DNA of 64,000 nt from Xiphydria camelus (lineage: Eukaryota; Arthropoda; Insecta; Hymenoptera; Xiphydriidae). Shown here piece by piece: positions 21,660 to 33,994 of this stretch. Location of the stretch: positions 19,259,444 through 19,323,443 of the forward strand of contig OY783197.1 of NCBI GenBank assembly GCA_963678675.1, written 5' to 3'. The first letter of the stretch is position 1. Every line of letters starts with the position of its first letter. Under the pieces are notes generated by a model, which was not told where the DNA came from, did no database searches, and saw only the letters and a list, made by a program, of their open reading frames with translations. The translations under genes and the position numbers were made by a program.

Positions 21660-24325
21660 ATCTCGACCACCCTATCCGATGTATTTTTTTACGCTGATTC
21701 CGAAAAGCACGGTTATTTGGTCGAAATCTCAAAGGAAATATGAAATAACGCTGATTTTGTGTATGAAGAAATTTTTTTTTCCGCAAGAAATCATCGATAT
21801 CTCGGTGTTCCGTTGAGATTTCCTCAATAAATATATCATTTTCGTAATCAGCGCGAAAAAATACATAAGATAGGATGGTCGAGAATTCGATTCCAGAGAT
21901 TTCGATTTTTGCGAAAAATCGCACTTTCTGTAAGGTCCCGACCTTACAGAAATTGTCAATTTTTTCGAAAAATGAAAATCTTCGGAATTGGAATCTCGAC
22001 CACCCTATCCGATGTATTTTTTTACGCTGATTCCGAAAAGCACGGTTATTTGGTCGAAATCTCAAAGGAAATATGAAATAACGCTGATTTTGTGTATAAA
22101 GAAATTTCTTTTTCCGCAAGAAATCATCGATATCTCGGTGTTCCGTTGAGATTTCCTCAATAAATCTATCATTTTCGTAATCAGCGCGAAAAAATACATA
22201 AGATAGGATGGTCGAGAATTCGATTCCAGAGATTTCGATTTTTGCGAAAAATCGCATTTTCTGTAAGGTCCCGACCTTACAGAAATTGTCAATTTTTTCG
22301 AAAAATGAAAATCTTCGGAATTGGAATCTCGACCACCCTATCCGATGTATTTTTTTACGCTGATTCCGAAAAGCACGGTTATTTGGTCGAAATCTCAAAG
22401 GAAATATGAAATAACGCTGATTTTGTGTGTGAAGAAATTTTTTTTTCCGCAAGAAATCATCGATATCTCGGTGTTCCGTTGAGATTTCCTCAATAAATAT
22501 ATCATTTTCGTAATCAGCGCGAAAAAATACATAAGATAGGATGGTCGAGAATTCGATTCCAGAGATTTCGATTTTTGCGAAAAATCGCATTTTCTGTAAG
22601 GTCCCGACCTTACAGAAATTGTCAATTTTTTCGAAAAATGAAAATCTTCGGAATTGGAATCTCGACCACCCTATCCGATGTATTTTTTTACGCTGATTCC
22701 GAAAAGCACGGTTATTTGGTCGAAATCTCAAAGGAAATATGAAATAACGCTGATTTTGTGTATGAAGAAATTTTTTTTTCCGCAAGAAATCATCGATATC
22801 TCGGTGTTCCGTTGAGATTTCCTCAATAAATATATCATTTTCGTAATCAGCGCGAAAAAATACATAAGATAGGATGGTCGAGAATTCGATTCCAGAGATT
22901 TCGATTTTTGCGAAAAATCGCATTTTCTGTAAGGTCCCGACCTTACAGAAATTGTCAATTTTTTCGAAAAATGAAAATCTTCGGAATTGGAATCTCGACC
23001 ACCCTATCCGATGTATTTTTTTACGCTGATTCCGAAAAGCACGGTTATTTGGTCGAAATCTCAAAGGAAATATGAAATAACGCTGATTTTGTGTATGAAG
23101 AAATTTTTTTTTCCGCAAGAAATCATCGATATCTCGGTGTTCCGTTGAGATTTCCTCAATAAATATATCATTTTCGTAATCAGCGCGAAAAAATACATAA
23201 GATAGGATGGTCGAGAATTCGATTCCAGAGATTTCGATTTTTGCGAAAAATCGCATTTTCTGTAAGGTCCCGACCTTACAGAAATTGTCAATTTTTTCGA
23301 AAAATGAAAATCTTCGGAATTGGAATCTCGACCACCCTATCCGATGTATTTTTTTACGCTGATTCCGAAAAGCACGGTTATTTGGTCGAAATCTCAAAGG
23401 AAATATGAAATAACGCTGATTTTGTGTATGAAGAAATTTTTTTTTCCGCAAGAAATCGTCGATATCTCGGTGTTCCGTTGAGATTTCCTCAATAAATATA
23501 TCATTTTCGTAATCAGCGCGAAAAAATACATAAGATAGGATGGTCGAGAATTCGATTCCAGAGATTTCGATTTTTGCGAAAAATCGCATTTTCTGTAAGG
23601 TCCCGACCTTACAGAAATTGTCAATTTTTTCGAAAAATGAAAATCTTCGGAATTGGAATCTCGACCACCCTATGCGATGTATTTTTTTACGCTGATTCCG
23701 AAAAGCACGGTTATTTGGTCGAAATCTCAAAGGAAATATAAAATAACGCTGATTTTGTGTATGAAGAAATTCTTTTTTTTCCGCAAGAAATCGTCGATAT
23801 CTCGGTGTTCCGTTGAGATTTCCTCAATAAATATATCATTTTCGTAATCAGCGCGAAAAAATACATAAGATAGGATGGTCGAGAATTCGATTCCAGAGAT
23901 TTCGATTTTTGCGAAAAATCGCATTTTCTGTAAGGTCCCGACCTTACAGAAATTGTCAATTTTTTCGAAAAATGAAAATCTTCGGAATTGGAATCTCGAC
24001 CACCCTATCCGATGTATTTTTTTACGCTGATTCCGAAAAGCACGGTTATTTGGTCGAAATCTCAAAGGAAATATGAAATAACGCTGATTTTGTGTATAAA
24101 GAAATTTTTTTTTCCGCAAGAAATCATCGATATCTCGGTGTTAGGTTGAGATTTCCTCAATAAATATATCATTTTCGTAATCAGCGCGAAAAAATACATA
24201 AGATAGGATGGTCGAGAATTCGATTCCAGAGATTTCGATTTTTGCGAAAAATCGCATTTTCTGTAAGGTCCCGACCTTACAGAAATTGTCAATTTTTTCG
24301 AAAAATGAAAATCTTCGGAATTGGA
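21327..24325. repeat. Block D, copy 1 (monomers 65-73)
   Basis: Nine monomers, 2,999 bp: 106A+326T; 265C; a 174C unit with a C inside the T-tract (21993-22325); 104G; two plain; 134G; 335-bp 134G; 151AG. It recurs at 45327-48325 at an offset of exactly 24,000 bp. The T-tract form with a single C and no length change is found only in monomers 67 and 139, one in each copy, which supports shared descent. Confidence 0.9.
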
Positions 24326-25324
24326 ATCTCGACCACCCTATCCGATGTATTTTTTTACGCTGATTCCGAAAAGCACGGTTATTTGGTCGAAATCTCAAAG
24401 GAAATATGAAATAACGCTGATTTTGTGTATAAAGAAATTTTTTTTTCCACAAGAAATCATCGATATCTCGGTGTTCCGTTGAGATTTCCTCAATAAATAT
24501 ATCATTTTCGTAATCAGCGCGAAAAAATACATAAGATAGGATGGTCGAGAATTCGATTCCAGAGATTTCGATTTTTGCGAAAAATCGCATTTTCTGTAAG
24601 GTCCCGACCTTACAGAAATTGTCAATTTTTTCGAAAAATGAAAATCTTCGTAATTGGAATCTCGACCACCCTATCCGATGTATTTTTTTACGCTGATTCC
24701 GAAAAGCACGGTTATTTGGTCGAAATCTCAAAGGAAATATGAAATAACGCTGATTTTGTGTATGAAGAAATTTTTTTTTCCGCAAGAAATCATCGATATC
24801 TCGGTGTTCCGTTGAGATTTCCTCAATAAATATATCATTTTCGTAATCAGCGCGAAAAAATACATAAGATAGGATGGTCGAGAATTCGATTCCAGAGATT
24901 TCGATTTTTGCGAAAAATCGCACTTTCTGTAAGGTCCCGACCTTACAGAAATTGTCAATTTTTTCGAAAAATGAAAATCTTCGGAATTGGAATCTCGACC
25001 ACCCTATCCGATGTATTTTTTTACGCTGATTCCGAAAAGCACGGTTATTTGGTCGAAATCTCAAAGGAAATATGAAATAACGCTGATTTTGTGTGTGAAG
25101 AAATTTTTTTTTCCGCAAGAAATCATCGATATCTCGGTGTTCCGTTGAGATTTCCTCAATAAATATATCATTTTCGTAATCAGCGCGAAAAAATACATAA
25201 GATAGGATGGTCGAGAATTCGATTCCAGAGATTTCGATTTTTGCGAAAAATCGCATTTTCTGTAAGGTCCCGACCTTACAGAAATTGTCAATTTTTTCGA
25301 AAAATGAAAATCTTCGGAATTGGA
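24326..25324. repeat. Three monomers present only in super-repeat version 1 (74-76)
   Basis: The types are 124A with 326T; 265C; 104G. Version 2 goes straight from block D to block E (48325/48326), and the offset drops from 24,000 to 23,001, exactly 999 bp. The 326T then 265C then 104G order resembles a reduced form of monomers 65-68, so this looks like a partial duplication of the neighbouring block, or a clean three-monomer loss in version 2. Confidence 0.85.
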
Positions 25325-27659
25325 ATCTCGACCACCCTATCCGATGTATTTTTTTACGCTGATTCCGAAAAGCACGGTTATTTGGTCGAAATCTCAAAGG
25401 AAATATGAAATAACGCTGATTTTGTGTATGAAGAAATTTTTTTTTCCGCAAGAAATCATCGATATCTCGGTGTTCCGTTGAGATTTCCTCAATAAATATA
25501 TCATTTTCGTAATCAGCGCGAAAAAATACATAAGATAGGATGGTCGAGAATTCGATTCCAGAGATTTCGATTTTTGCGAAAAATCGCATTTTCTGTAAGG
25601 TCCCGACCTTACAGAAATTGTCAATTTTTTCGAAAAATGAAAATCTTCGGAATTGGAATCTCGACCACCCTATCCGATGTATTTTTTTACGCTGATTCCG
25701 AAAAGCACGGTTATTTGGTCGAAATCTCAAAGGAAATATGAAATAACGCTGATTTTGTGTATGAAGAAATTTTTTTTTCCGCAAGAAATCATCGATATCT
25801 CGGTGTTCCGTTGAGATTTCCTCAATAAATATATCATTTTCGTAATCAGCGCGAAAAAATACATAAGATAGGATGGTCGAGAATTCGATTCCAGAGATTT
25901 CGATTTTTGCGAAAAATCGCATTTTCTGTAAGGTCCCGACCTTACAGAAATTGTCAATTTTTTCGAAAAATGAAAATCTTCGGAATTGGAATCTCGACCA
26001 CCCTATCCGATGTATTTTTTTACGCTGATTCCGAAAAGCACGGTTATTTGGTCGAAATCTCAAAGGAAATATGAAATAACGCTGATTTTGTGTATGAAGA
26101 AATTTTTTTTTCCGCAAGAAATCGTCGATATCTCGGTGTTCCGTTGAGATTTCCTCAATAAATATATCATTTTCGTAATCAGCGCGAAAAAATACATAAG
26201 ATAGGATGGTCGAGAATTCGATTCCAGAGATTTCGATTTTTGCGAAAAATCGCATTTTCTGTAAGGTCCCGACCTTACAGAAATTGTCAATTTTTTCGAA
26301 AAATGAAAATCTTCGGAATTGGAATCTCGACCACCCTATGCGATGTATTTTTTTACGCTGATTCCGAAAAGCACGGTTATTTGGTCGAAATCTCAAAGGA
26401 AATATAAAATAACGCTGATTTTGTGTATGAAGAAATTCTTTTTTTTCCGCAAGAAATCGTCGATATCTCGGTGTTCCGTTGAGATTTCCTCAATAAATAT
26501 ATCATTTTCGTAATCAGCGCGAAAAAATACATAAGATAGGATGGTCGAGAATTCGATTCCAGAGATTTCGATTTTTGCGAAAAATCGCATTTTCTGTAAG
26601 GTCCCGACCTTACAGAAATTGTCAATTTTTTCGAAAAATGAAAATCTTCGGAATTGGAATCTCGACCACCCTATGCGATGTATTTTTTTACGCTGATTCC
26701 GAAAAGCACGGTTATTTGGTCGAAATCTCAAAGGAAATATAAAATAACGCTGATTTTGTGTATGAAGAAATTCTTTTTTTTCCGCAAGAAATCATCGATA
26801 TCTCGGTGTTCCGTTGAGATTTCCTCAATAAATATATCATTTTCGTAATCAGCGCGAAAAAATACATAAGATAGGATGGTCGAGAATTCGATTCCAGAGA
26901 TTTCGATTTTTGCGAAAAATCGCATTTTCTGTAAGGTCCCGACCTTACAGAAATTGTCAATTTTTTCGAAAAATGAAAATCTTCGGAATTGGAATCTCGA
27001 CCACCCTATCCGATGTATTTTTTTACGCTGATTCCGAAAAGCACGGTTATTTGGTCGAAATCTCAAAGGAAATATGAAATAACGCTGATTTTGTGTATGA
27101 AGAAATTTTTTTTTCCGCAAGAAATCATCGATATCTCGGTGTTCCATTGAGATTTCCTCAATAAATATATCATTTTCGTAATCAGCGCGAAAAAATACAT
27201 AAGATAGGATGGTCGAGAATTCGATTCCAGAGATTTCGATTTTTGCGAAAAATCGCATTTTCTGTAAGGTCCCGACCTTACAGAAATTGTCAATTTTTTC
27301 GAAAAATGAAAATCTTCGGAATTGGAATCTCGACCACCCTATCCGATGTATTTTTTTACGCTGATTCCGAAAAGCACGGTTATTTGGTCGAAATCTCAAA
27401 GGAAATATGAAATAACGCTGATTTTGTGTATAAAGAAATTTTTTTTTCCGCAAGAAATCATCGATATCTCGGTGTTCCGTTGAGATTTCCTCAATAAATC
27501 TATCATTTTCGTAATCAGCGCGAAAAAATACATAAGATAGGATGGTCGAGAATTCGATTCCAGAGATTTCGATTTTTGCGAAAAATCGCATTTTCTGTAA
27601 GGTCCCGACCTTACAGAAATTGTCAATTTTTTCGAAAAATGAAAATCTTCGGAATTGGA
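25325..27659. repeat. Block E, copy 1 (monomers 77-83)
   Basis: Seven monomers, 2,335 bp: two plain; 134G; 335-bp 134G; 335-bp 134A; 153A; 174C. The same run lies at 48326-50660, offset 23,001 bp. It holds one of only four places where two 335-bp monomers are adjacent (26324-26993). Confidence 0.87.
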
Positions 27660-30327
27660 ATCTCGACCACCCTATCCGATGTATTTTTTTACGCTGATTC
27701 CGAAAAGCACGGTTATTTGGTCGAAATCTCAAAGGAAATATGAAATAACGCTGATTTTGTGTATGAAGAAATTTTTTTTTCCGCAAGAAATCATCGATAT
27801 CTCGGTGTTCCGTTGAGATTTCCTCAATAAATATATCATTTTCGTAATCAGCGCGAAAAAATACATAAGATAGGATGGTCGAGAATTCGATTCCAGAGAT
27901 TTCGATTTTTGCGAAAAATCGCATTTTCTGTAAGGTTCCGACCTTACAGAAATTGTCAATTTTTTCGAAAAATGAAAATCTTCGGAATTGGAATCTCGAC
28001 CACCCTATGCGATGTATTTTTTTACGCTGATTCCGAAAAGCACGGTTATTTGGTCGAAATCTCAAAGGAAATATGAAATAACGCTGATTTTGTGTATAAA
28101 GAAATTTTTTTTTCCGCAAGAAATCATCGATATCTCGGTGTTAGGTTGAGATTTCCTCAATAAATATATCATTTTCGTAATCAGCGCGAAAAAATACATA
28201 AGATAGGATGGTCGAGAATTCGATTCCAGAGATTTCGATTTTTGCGAAAAATCGCATTTTCTGTAAGGTCCCGACCTTACAGAAATTGTCAATTTTTTCG
28301 AAAAATGAAAATCTTCGGAATTGGAATCTCGACCACCCTATCCGATGTATTTTTTTACGCTGATTCCGAAAAGCACGGTTATTTGGTCGAAATCTCAAAG
28401 GAAATATGAAATAACGCTGATTTTGTGTATGAAGAAATTTTTTTTTCCGCAAGAAATCGTCGATATCTCGGTGTTCCGTTGAGATTTCCTCAATAAATAT
28501 ATCATTTTCGTAATCAGCGCGAAAAAATACATAAGATAGGATGGTCGAGAATTCGATTCCAGAGATTTCGATTTTTGCGAAAAATCGCATTTTCTGTAAG
28601 GTCCCGACCTTACAGAAATTGTCAATTTTTTCGAAAAATGAAAATCTTCGGAATTGGAATCTCGACCACCCTATCCGATGTATTTTTTTACGCTGATTCC
28701 GAAAAGCACGGTTATTTGGTCGAAATCTCAAAGGAAATATGAAATAACGCTGATTTTGTGTATGAAGAAATTTTTTTTTCCGCAAGAAATCATCGATATC
28801 TCGGTGTTCCGTTGAGATTTCCTCAATAAATATATCATTTTCGTAATCAGCGCGAAAAAATACATAAGATAGGATGGTCGAGAATTCGATTCCAGAGATT
28901 TCGATTTTTGCGAAAAATCGCATTTTCTGTAAGGTCCCGACCTTACAGAAATTGTCAATTTTTTCGAAAAATGAAAATCTTCGGAATTGGAATCTCGACC
29001 ACCCTATGCGATGTATTTTTTTACGCTGATTCCGAAAAGCACGGTTATTTGGTCGAAATCTCAAAGGAAATATAAAATAACGCTGATTTTGTGTATGAAG
29101 AAATTCTTTTTTTTCCGCAAGAAATCGTCGATATCTCGGTGTTCCGTTGAGATTTCCTCAATAAATATATCATTTTCGTAATCAGCGCGAAAAAATACAT
29201 AAGATAGGATGGTCGAGAATTCGATTCCAGAGATTTCGATTTTTGCGAAAAATCGCATTTTCTGTAAGGTCCCGACCTTACAGAAATTGTCAATTTTTTC
29301 GAAAAATGAAAATCTTCGGAATTGGAATCTCGACCACCCTATCCGATGTATTTTTTTACGCTGATTCCGAAAAGCACGGTTATTTGGTCGAAATCTCAAA
29401 GGAAATATGAAATAACGCTGATTTTGTGTATAAAGAAATTTTTTTTTCCGCAAGAAATCATCGATATCTCGGTGTTAGGTTGAGATTTCCTCAATAAATA
29501 TATCATTTTCGTAATCAGCGCGAAAAAATACATAAGATAGGATGGTCGAGAATTCGATTCCAGAGATTTCGATTTTTGCGAAAAATCGCATTTTCTGTAA
29601 GGTCCCGACCTTACAGAAATTGTCAATTTTTTCGAAAAATGAAAATCTTCGGAATTGGAATCTCGACCACCCTATGCGATGTATTTTTTTACGCTGATTC
29701 CGAAAAGCACGGTTATTTGGTCGAAATCTCAAAGGAAATATGAAATAACGCTGATTTTGTGTATGAAGAAATTTTTTTTTCCGCAAGAAATCGTCGATAT
29801 CTCGGTGTTCCGTTGAGATTTCCTCAATAAATATATCATTTTCGTAATCAGCGCGAAAAAATACATAAGATAGGATGGTCGAGAATTCGATTCCAGAGAT
29901 TTCGATTTTTGCGAAAAATCGCATTTTCTGTAAGGTCCCGACCTTACAGAAATTGTCAATTTTTTCGAAAAATGAAAATCTTCGGAATTGGAATCTCGAC
30001 CACCCTATGCGATGTATTTTTTTACGCTGATTCCGAAAAGCACGGTTATTTGGTCGAAATCTCAAAGGAAATATAAAATAACGCTGATTTTGTGTATGAA
30101 GAAATTCTTTTTTTTCCGCAAGAAATCATCGATATCTCGGTGTTCCGTTGAGATTTCCTCAATAAATATATCATTTTCGTAATCAGCGCGAAAAAATACA
30201 TAAGATAGGATGGTCGAGAATTCGATTCCAGAGATTTCGATTTTTGCGAAAAATCGCATTTTCTGTAAGGTCCCGACCTTACAGAAATTGTCAATTTTTT
30301 CGAAAAATGAAAATCTTCGGAATTGGA
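27660..30327. repeat. Block F, copy 1 (monomers 84-91)
   Basis: Eight monomers: plain with private C278T; 151AG with 17G; 134G; plain; 335-bp 134G; 151AG; 17G+134G; 335-bp 134A. Version 2 (51329-53663) has the same order minus the third monomer, and its first monomer has a different private change (T80C). The loss of one monomer and a two-monomer insert upstream account exactly for the offset change from 23,001 to 23,336. Confidence 0.83.
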
Positions 30328-30662
30328 ATCTCGACCACCCTATGCGATGTATTTTTTTACGCTGATTCCGAAAAGCACGGTTATTTGGTCGAAATCTCAA
30401 AGGAAATATAAAATAACGCTGATTTTGTGTATGAAGAAATTCTTTTTTTTCCGCAAGAAATCGTCGATATCTCGGTGTTCCGTTGAGATTTCCTCAATAA
30501 ATATATCATTTTCGTAATCAGCGCGAAAAAATACATAAGATAGGATGGTCGAGAATTCGATTCCAGAGATTTCGATTTTTGCGAAAAATCGCATTTTCTG
30601 TAAGGTCCCGACCTTACAGAAATTGTCAATTTTTTCGAAAAATGAAAATCTTCGGAATTGGA
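29993..30662. repeat. Adjacent 335-bp monomers at the super-repeat junction
   Basis: Only four 335-335 pairs occur: 26324-26993, 29993-30662, 39660-40329 and 49325-49994. Two are homologous (block E copies). The pair at 39660-40329 lies at the end of block C copy 2, where the two-monomer insert begins. This one is the junction between the two super-repeat versions. It is the only pair in the order 134A then 134G; the other three are 134G then 134A. Confidence 0.85.
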
Positions 30663-33600
30663 ATCTCGACCACCCTATGCGATGTATTTTTTTACGCTGA
30701 TTCCGAAAAGCACGGTTATTTGGTCGAAATCTCAAAGGAAATATGAAATAACGCTGATTTTGTGTATGAAGAAATTTTTTTTTCCGCAAGAAATCGTCGA
30801 TATCTCGGTGTTCCGTTGAGATTTCCTCAATAAATATATCATTTTCGTAATCAGCGCGAAAAAATACATAAGATAGGATGGTCGAGAATTCGATTCCAGA
30901 GATTTCGATTTTTGCGAAAAATCGCATTTTCTGTAAGGTCCCGACCTTACAGAAATTGTCAATTTTTTCGAAAAATGAAAATCTTCGGAATTGGAATCTC
31001 GACCACCCTATGCGATGTATTTTTTTACGCTGATTCCGAAAAGCACGGTTATTTGGTCGAAATCTCAAAGGAAATATAAAATAACGCTGATTTTGTGTAT
31101 GAAGAAATTCTTTTTTTTCCGCAAGAAATCATCGATATCTCGGTGTTCCGTTGAGATTTCCTCAATAAATATATCATTTTCGTAATCAGCGCGAAAAAAT
31201 ACATAAGATAGGATGGTCGAGAATTCGATTCCAGAGATTTCGATTTTTGCGAAAAATCGCATTTTCTGTAAGGTCCCGACCTTACAGAAATTGTCAATTT
31301 TTTCGAAAAATGAAAATCTTCGGAATTGGAATCTCGACCACCCTATCCGATGTATTTTTTTACGCTGATTCCGAAAAGCACGGTTATTTGGTCGAAATCT
31401 CAAAGGAAATATGAAATAACGCTGATTTTGTGTGTGAAGAAATTTTTTTTTCCGCAAGAAATCATCGATATCTCGGTGTTCCGTTGAGATTTCCTCAATA
31501 AATATATCATTTTCGTAATCAGCGCGAAAAAATACATAAGATAGGATGGTCGAGAATTCGATTCCAGAGATTTCGATTTTTGCGAAAAATCGCATTTTCT
31601 GTAAGGTCCCGACCTTACAGAAATTGTCAATTTTTTCGAAAAATGAAAATCTTCGGAATTGGAATCTCGACCACCCTATCCGATGTATTTTTTTACGCTG
31701 ATTCCGAAAAGCACGGTTATTTGGTCGAAATCTCAAAGGAAATATGAAATAACGCTGATTTTGTGTATGAAGAAATTTTTTTTTCCGCAAGAAATCATCG
31801 ATATCTCGGTGTTCCGTTGAGATTTCCTCAATAAATATATCATTTTCGTAATCAGCGCGAAAAAATACATAAGATAGGATGGTCGAGAATTCGATTCCAG
31901 AGATTTCGATTTTTGCGAAAAATCGCATTTTCTGTAAGGTCCCGACCTTACAGAAATTGTCAATTTTTTCGAAAAATGAAAATCTTCGGAATTGGAATCT
32001 CGACCACCCTATCCGATGTATTTTTTTACGCTGATTCCGAAAAGCACGGTTATTTGGTCGAAATCTCAAAGGAAATATGAAATAACGCTGATTTTGTGTA
32101 TGAAGAAATTTTTTTTTCCGCAAGAAATCATCGATATCTCGGTGTTCCGTTGAGATTTCCTCAATAAATATATCATTTTCGTAATCAGCGCGAAAAAATA
32201 CATAAGATAGGATGGTCGAGAATTCGATTCCAGAGATTTCGATTTTTGCGAAAAATCGCATTTTCTGTAAGGTCCCGACCTTACAGAAATTGTCAATTTT
32301 TTCGAAAAATGAAAATCTTCGGAATTGGAATCTCGACCACCCTATCCGATGTATTTTTTTACGCTGATTCCGAAAAGCACGGTTATTTGGTCGAAATCTC
32401 AAAGGAAATATGAAATAACGCTGATTTTGTGTATGAAGAAATTTTTTTTTCCGCAAGAAATCATCGATATCTCGGTGTTCCATTGAGATTTCCTCAATAA
32501 ATATATCATTTTCGTAATCAGCGCGAAAAAATACATAAGATAGGATGGTCGAGAATTCGATTCCAGAGATTTCGATTTTTGCGAAAAATCGCATTTTCTG
32601 TAAGGTCCCGACCTTACAGAAATTGTCAATTTTTTCGAAAAATGAAAATCTTCGGAATTGGAATCTCGACCACCCTATGCGATGTATTTTTTTACGCTGA
32701 TTCCGAAAAGCACGGTTATTTGGTCGAAATCTCAAAGGAAATATGAAATAACGCTGATTTTGTGTATGAAGAAATTTTTTTTTCCGCAAGAAATCGTCGA
32801 TATCTCGGTGTTCCGTTGAGATTTCCTCAATAAAGCTATCATTTTCGTAATCAGCGCGAAAAAATACATAAGATAGGATGGTCGAGAATTCGCTTCCAGA
32901 GATTTCGATTTTTGCGAAAAATCGCATTTTCTGTAAGGTCCCGACCTTACAGAAATTGTCAATTTTTTCGAAAAATGAAAATCTTCGGAATTGGAATCTC
33001 GACCACCCTATCCGATGTATTTTTTTACGCTGATTCCGAAAAGCACGGTTATTTGGTCGAAATCTCAAAGGAAATATGAAATAACGCTGATTTTGTGTAT
33101 AAAGAAATTTTTTTTTCCGGAAGAAATCATCGATATCTCGGTGTTCCGTTGAGATTTCCTCAATAAATATATCATTTTCGTAATCAGCGCGAAAAAATAC
33201 ATAAGATAGGATGGTCGAGAATTCGATTCCAGAGGTTTCGATTTTTGCGAAAAATCGCATTTTCTGTAAGGTCCCGACCTTACAGAAATTGTCAATTTTT
33301 TCGAAAAATGAAAATCTTCGGAATTGGAATCTCGACCACCCTATCCGATGTATTTTTTTACGCTGATTCCGAAAAGCACGGTTATTTGGTCGAAATCTCA
33401 AAGGAAATATGAAATAACGCTGATTTTGTGTATAAAGAAATTTTTTTTTCCGCAAGAAATCATCGATATCTCGGTGTTCCGTTGAGATTTCCTCAATAAA
33501 TCTATCATTTTCGTAATCAGCGCGAAAAAATACATAAGATAGGATGGTCGAGAATTCGATTCCAGAGATTTCGATTTTTGCGAAAAATCGCATTTTCTGT

Positions 33601-33994
33601 AAGGTCCCGACCTTACAGAAATTGTCAATTTTTTCGAAAAATGAAAATCTTCGGAATTGGAATCTCGACCACCCTATCCGATGTATTTTTTTACGCTGAT
33701 TCCGAAAAGCACGGTTATTTGGTCGAAATCTCAAAGGAAATATGAAATAACGCTGATTTTGTGTATAAAGAAATTTTTTTTTCCGCAAGAAATCATCGAT
33801 ATCTCGGTGTTAGGTTGAGATTTCCTCAATAAATATATCATTTTCGTAATCAGCGCGAAAAAATACATAAGATAGGATGGTCGAGAATTCGATTCCAGAG
33901 ATTTCGATTTTTGCGAAAAATCGCATTTTCTGTAAGGTCCCGACCTTACAGAAATTGTCAATTTTTTCGAAAAATGAAAATCTTCGGAATTGGA
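30328..33994. repeat. Block B, copy 2 (monomers 92-102)
   Basis: Matches 4334-8000 in type order and length (3,667 bp), including the private-allele pair at 32663-33328. The opening 335-bp monomer directly follows another 335-bp monomer (29993-30327), so the super-repeat junction is a 335-335 pair; in version 1 the same opening monomer follows a plain monomer. Confidence 0.92.

Larger units (their letters stand above)
4334..30327. repeat. Super-repeat, version 1 (monomers 14-91)
   Basis: A 25,994-bp segment whose sub-blocks B, C, the 11-monomer repeat, D, E and F recur in the same order in 30328-53663. The boundary is placed where a 335-bp 134G monomer opens block B in both versions. Relative to version 2 it carries a second 11-monomer unit, three extra monomers at 24326-25324 and one extra at about 28326-28658, and it lacks two-monomer inserts found at 39995-40662 and 50661-51328. 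The boundary fixes order only; exact crossover points cannot be placed within near-identical monomers. Confidence 0.8.
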
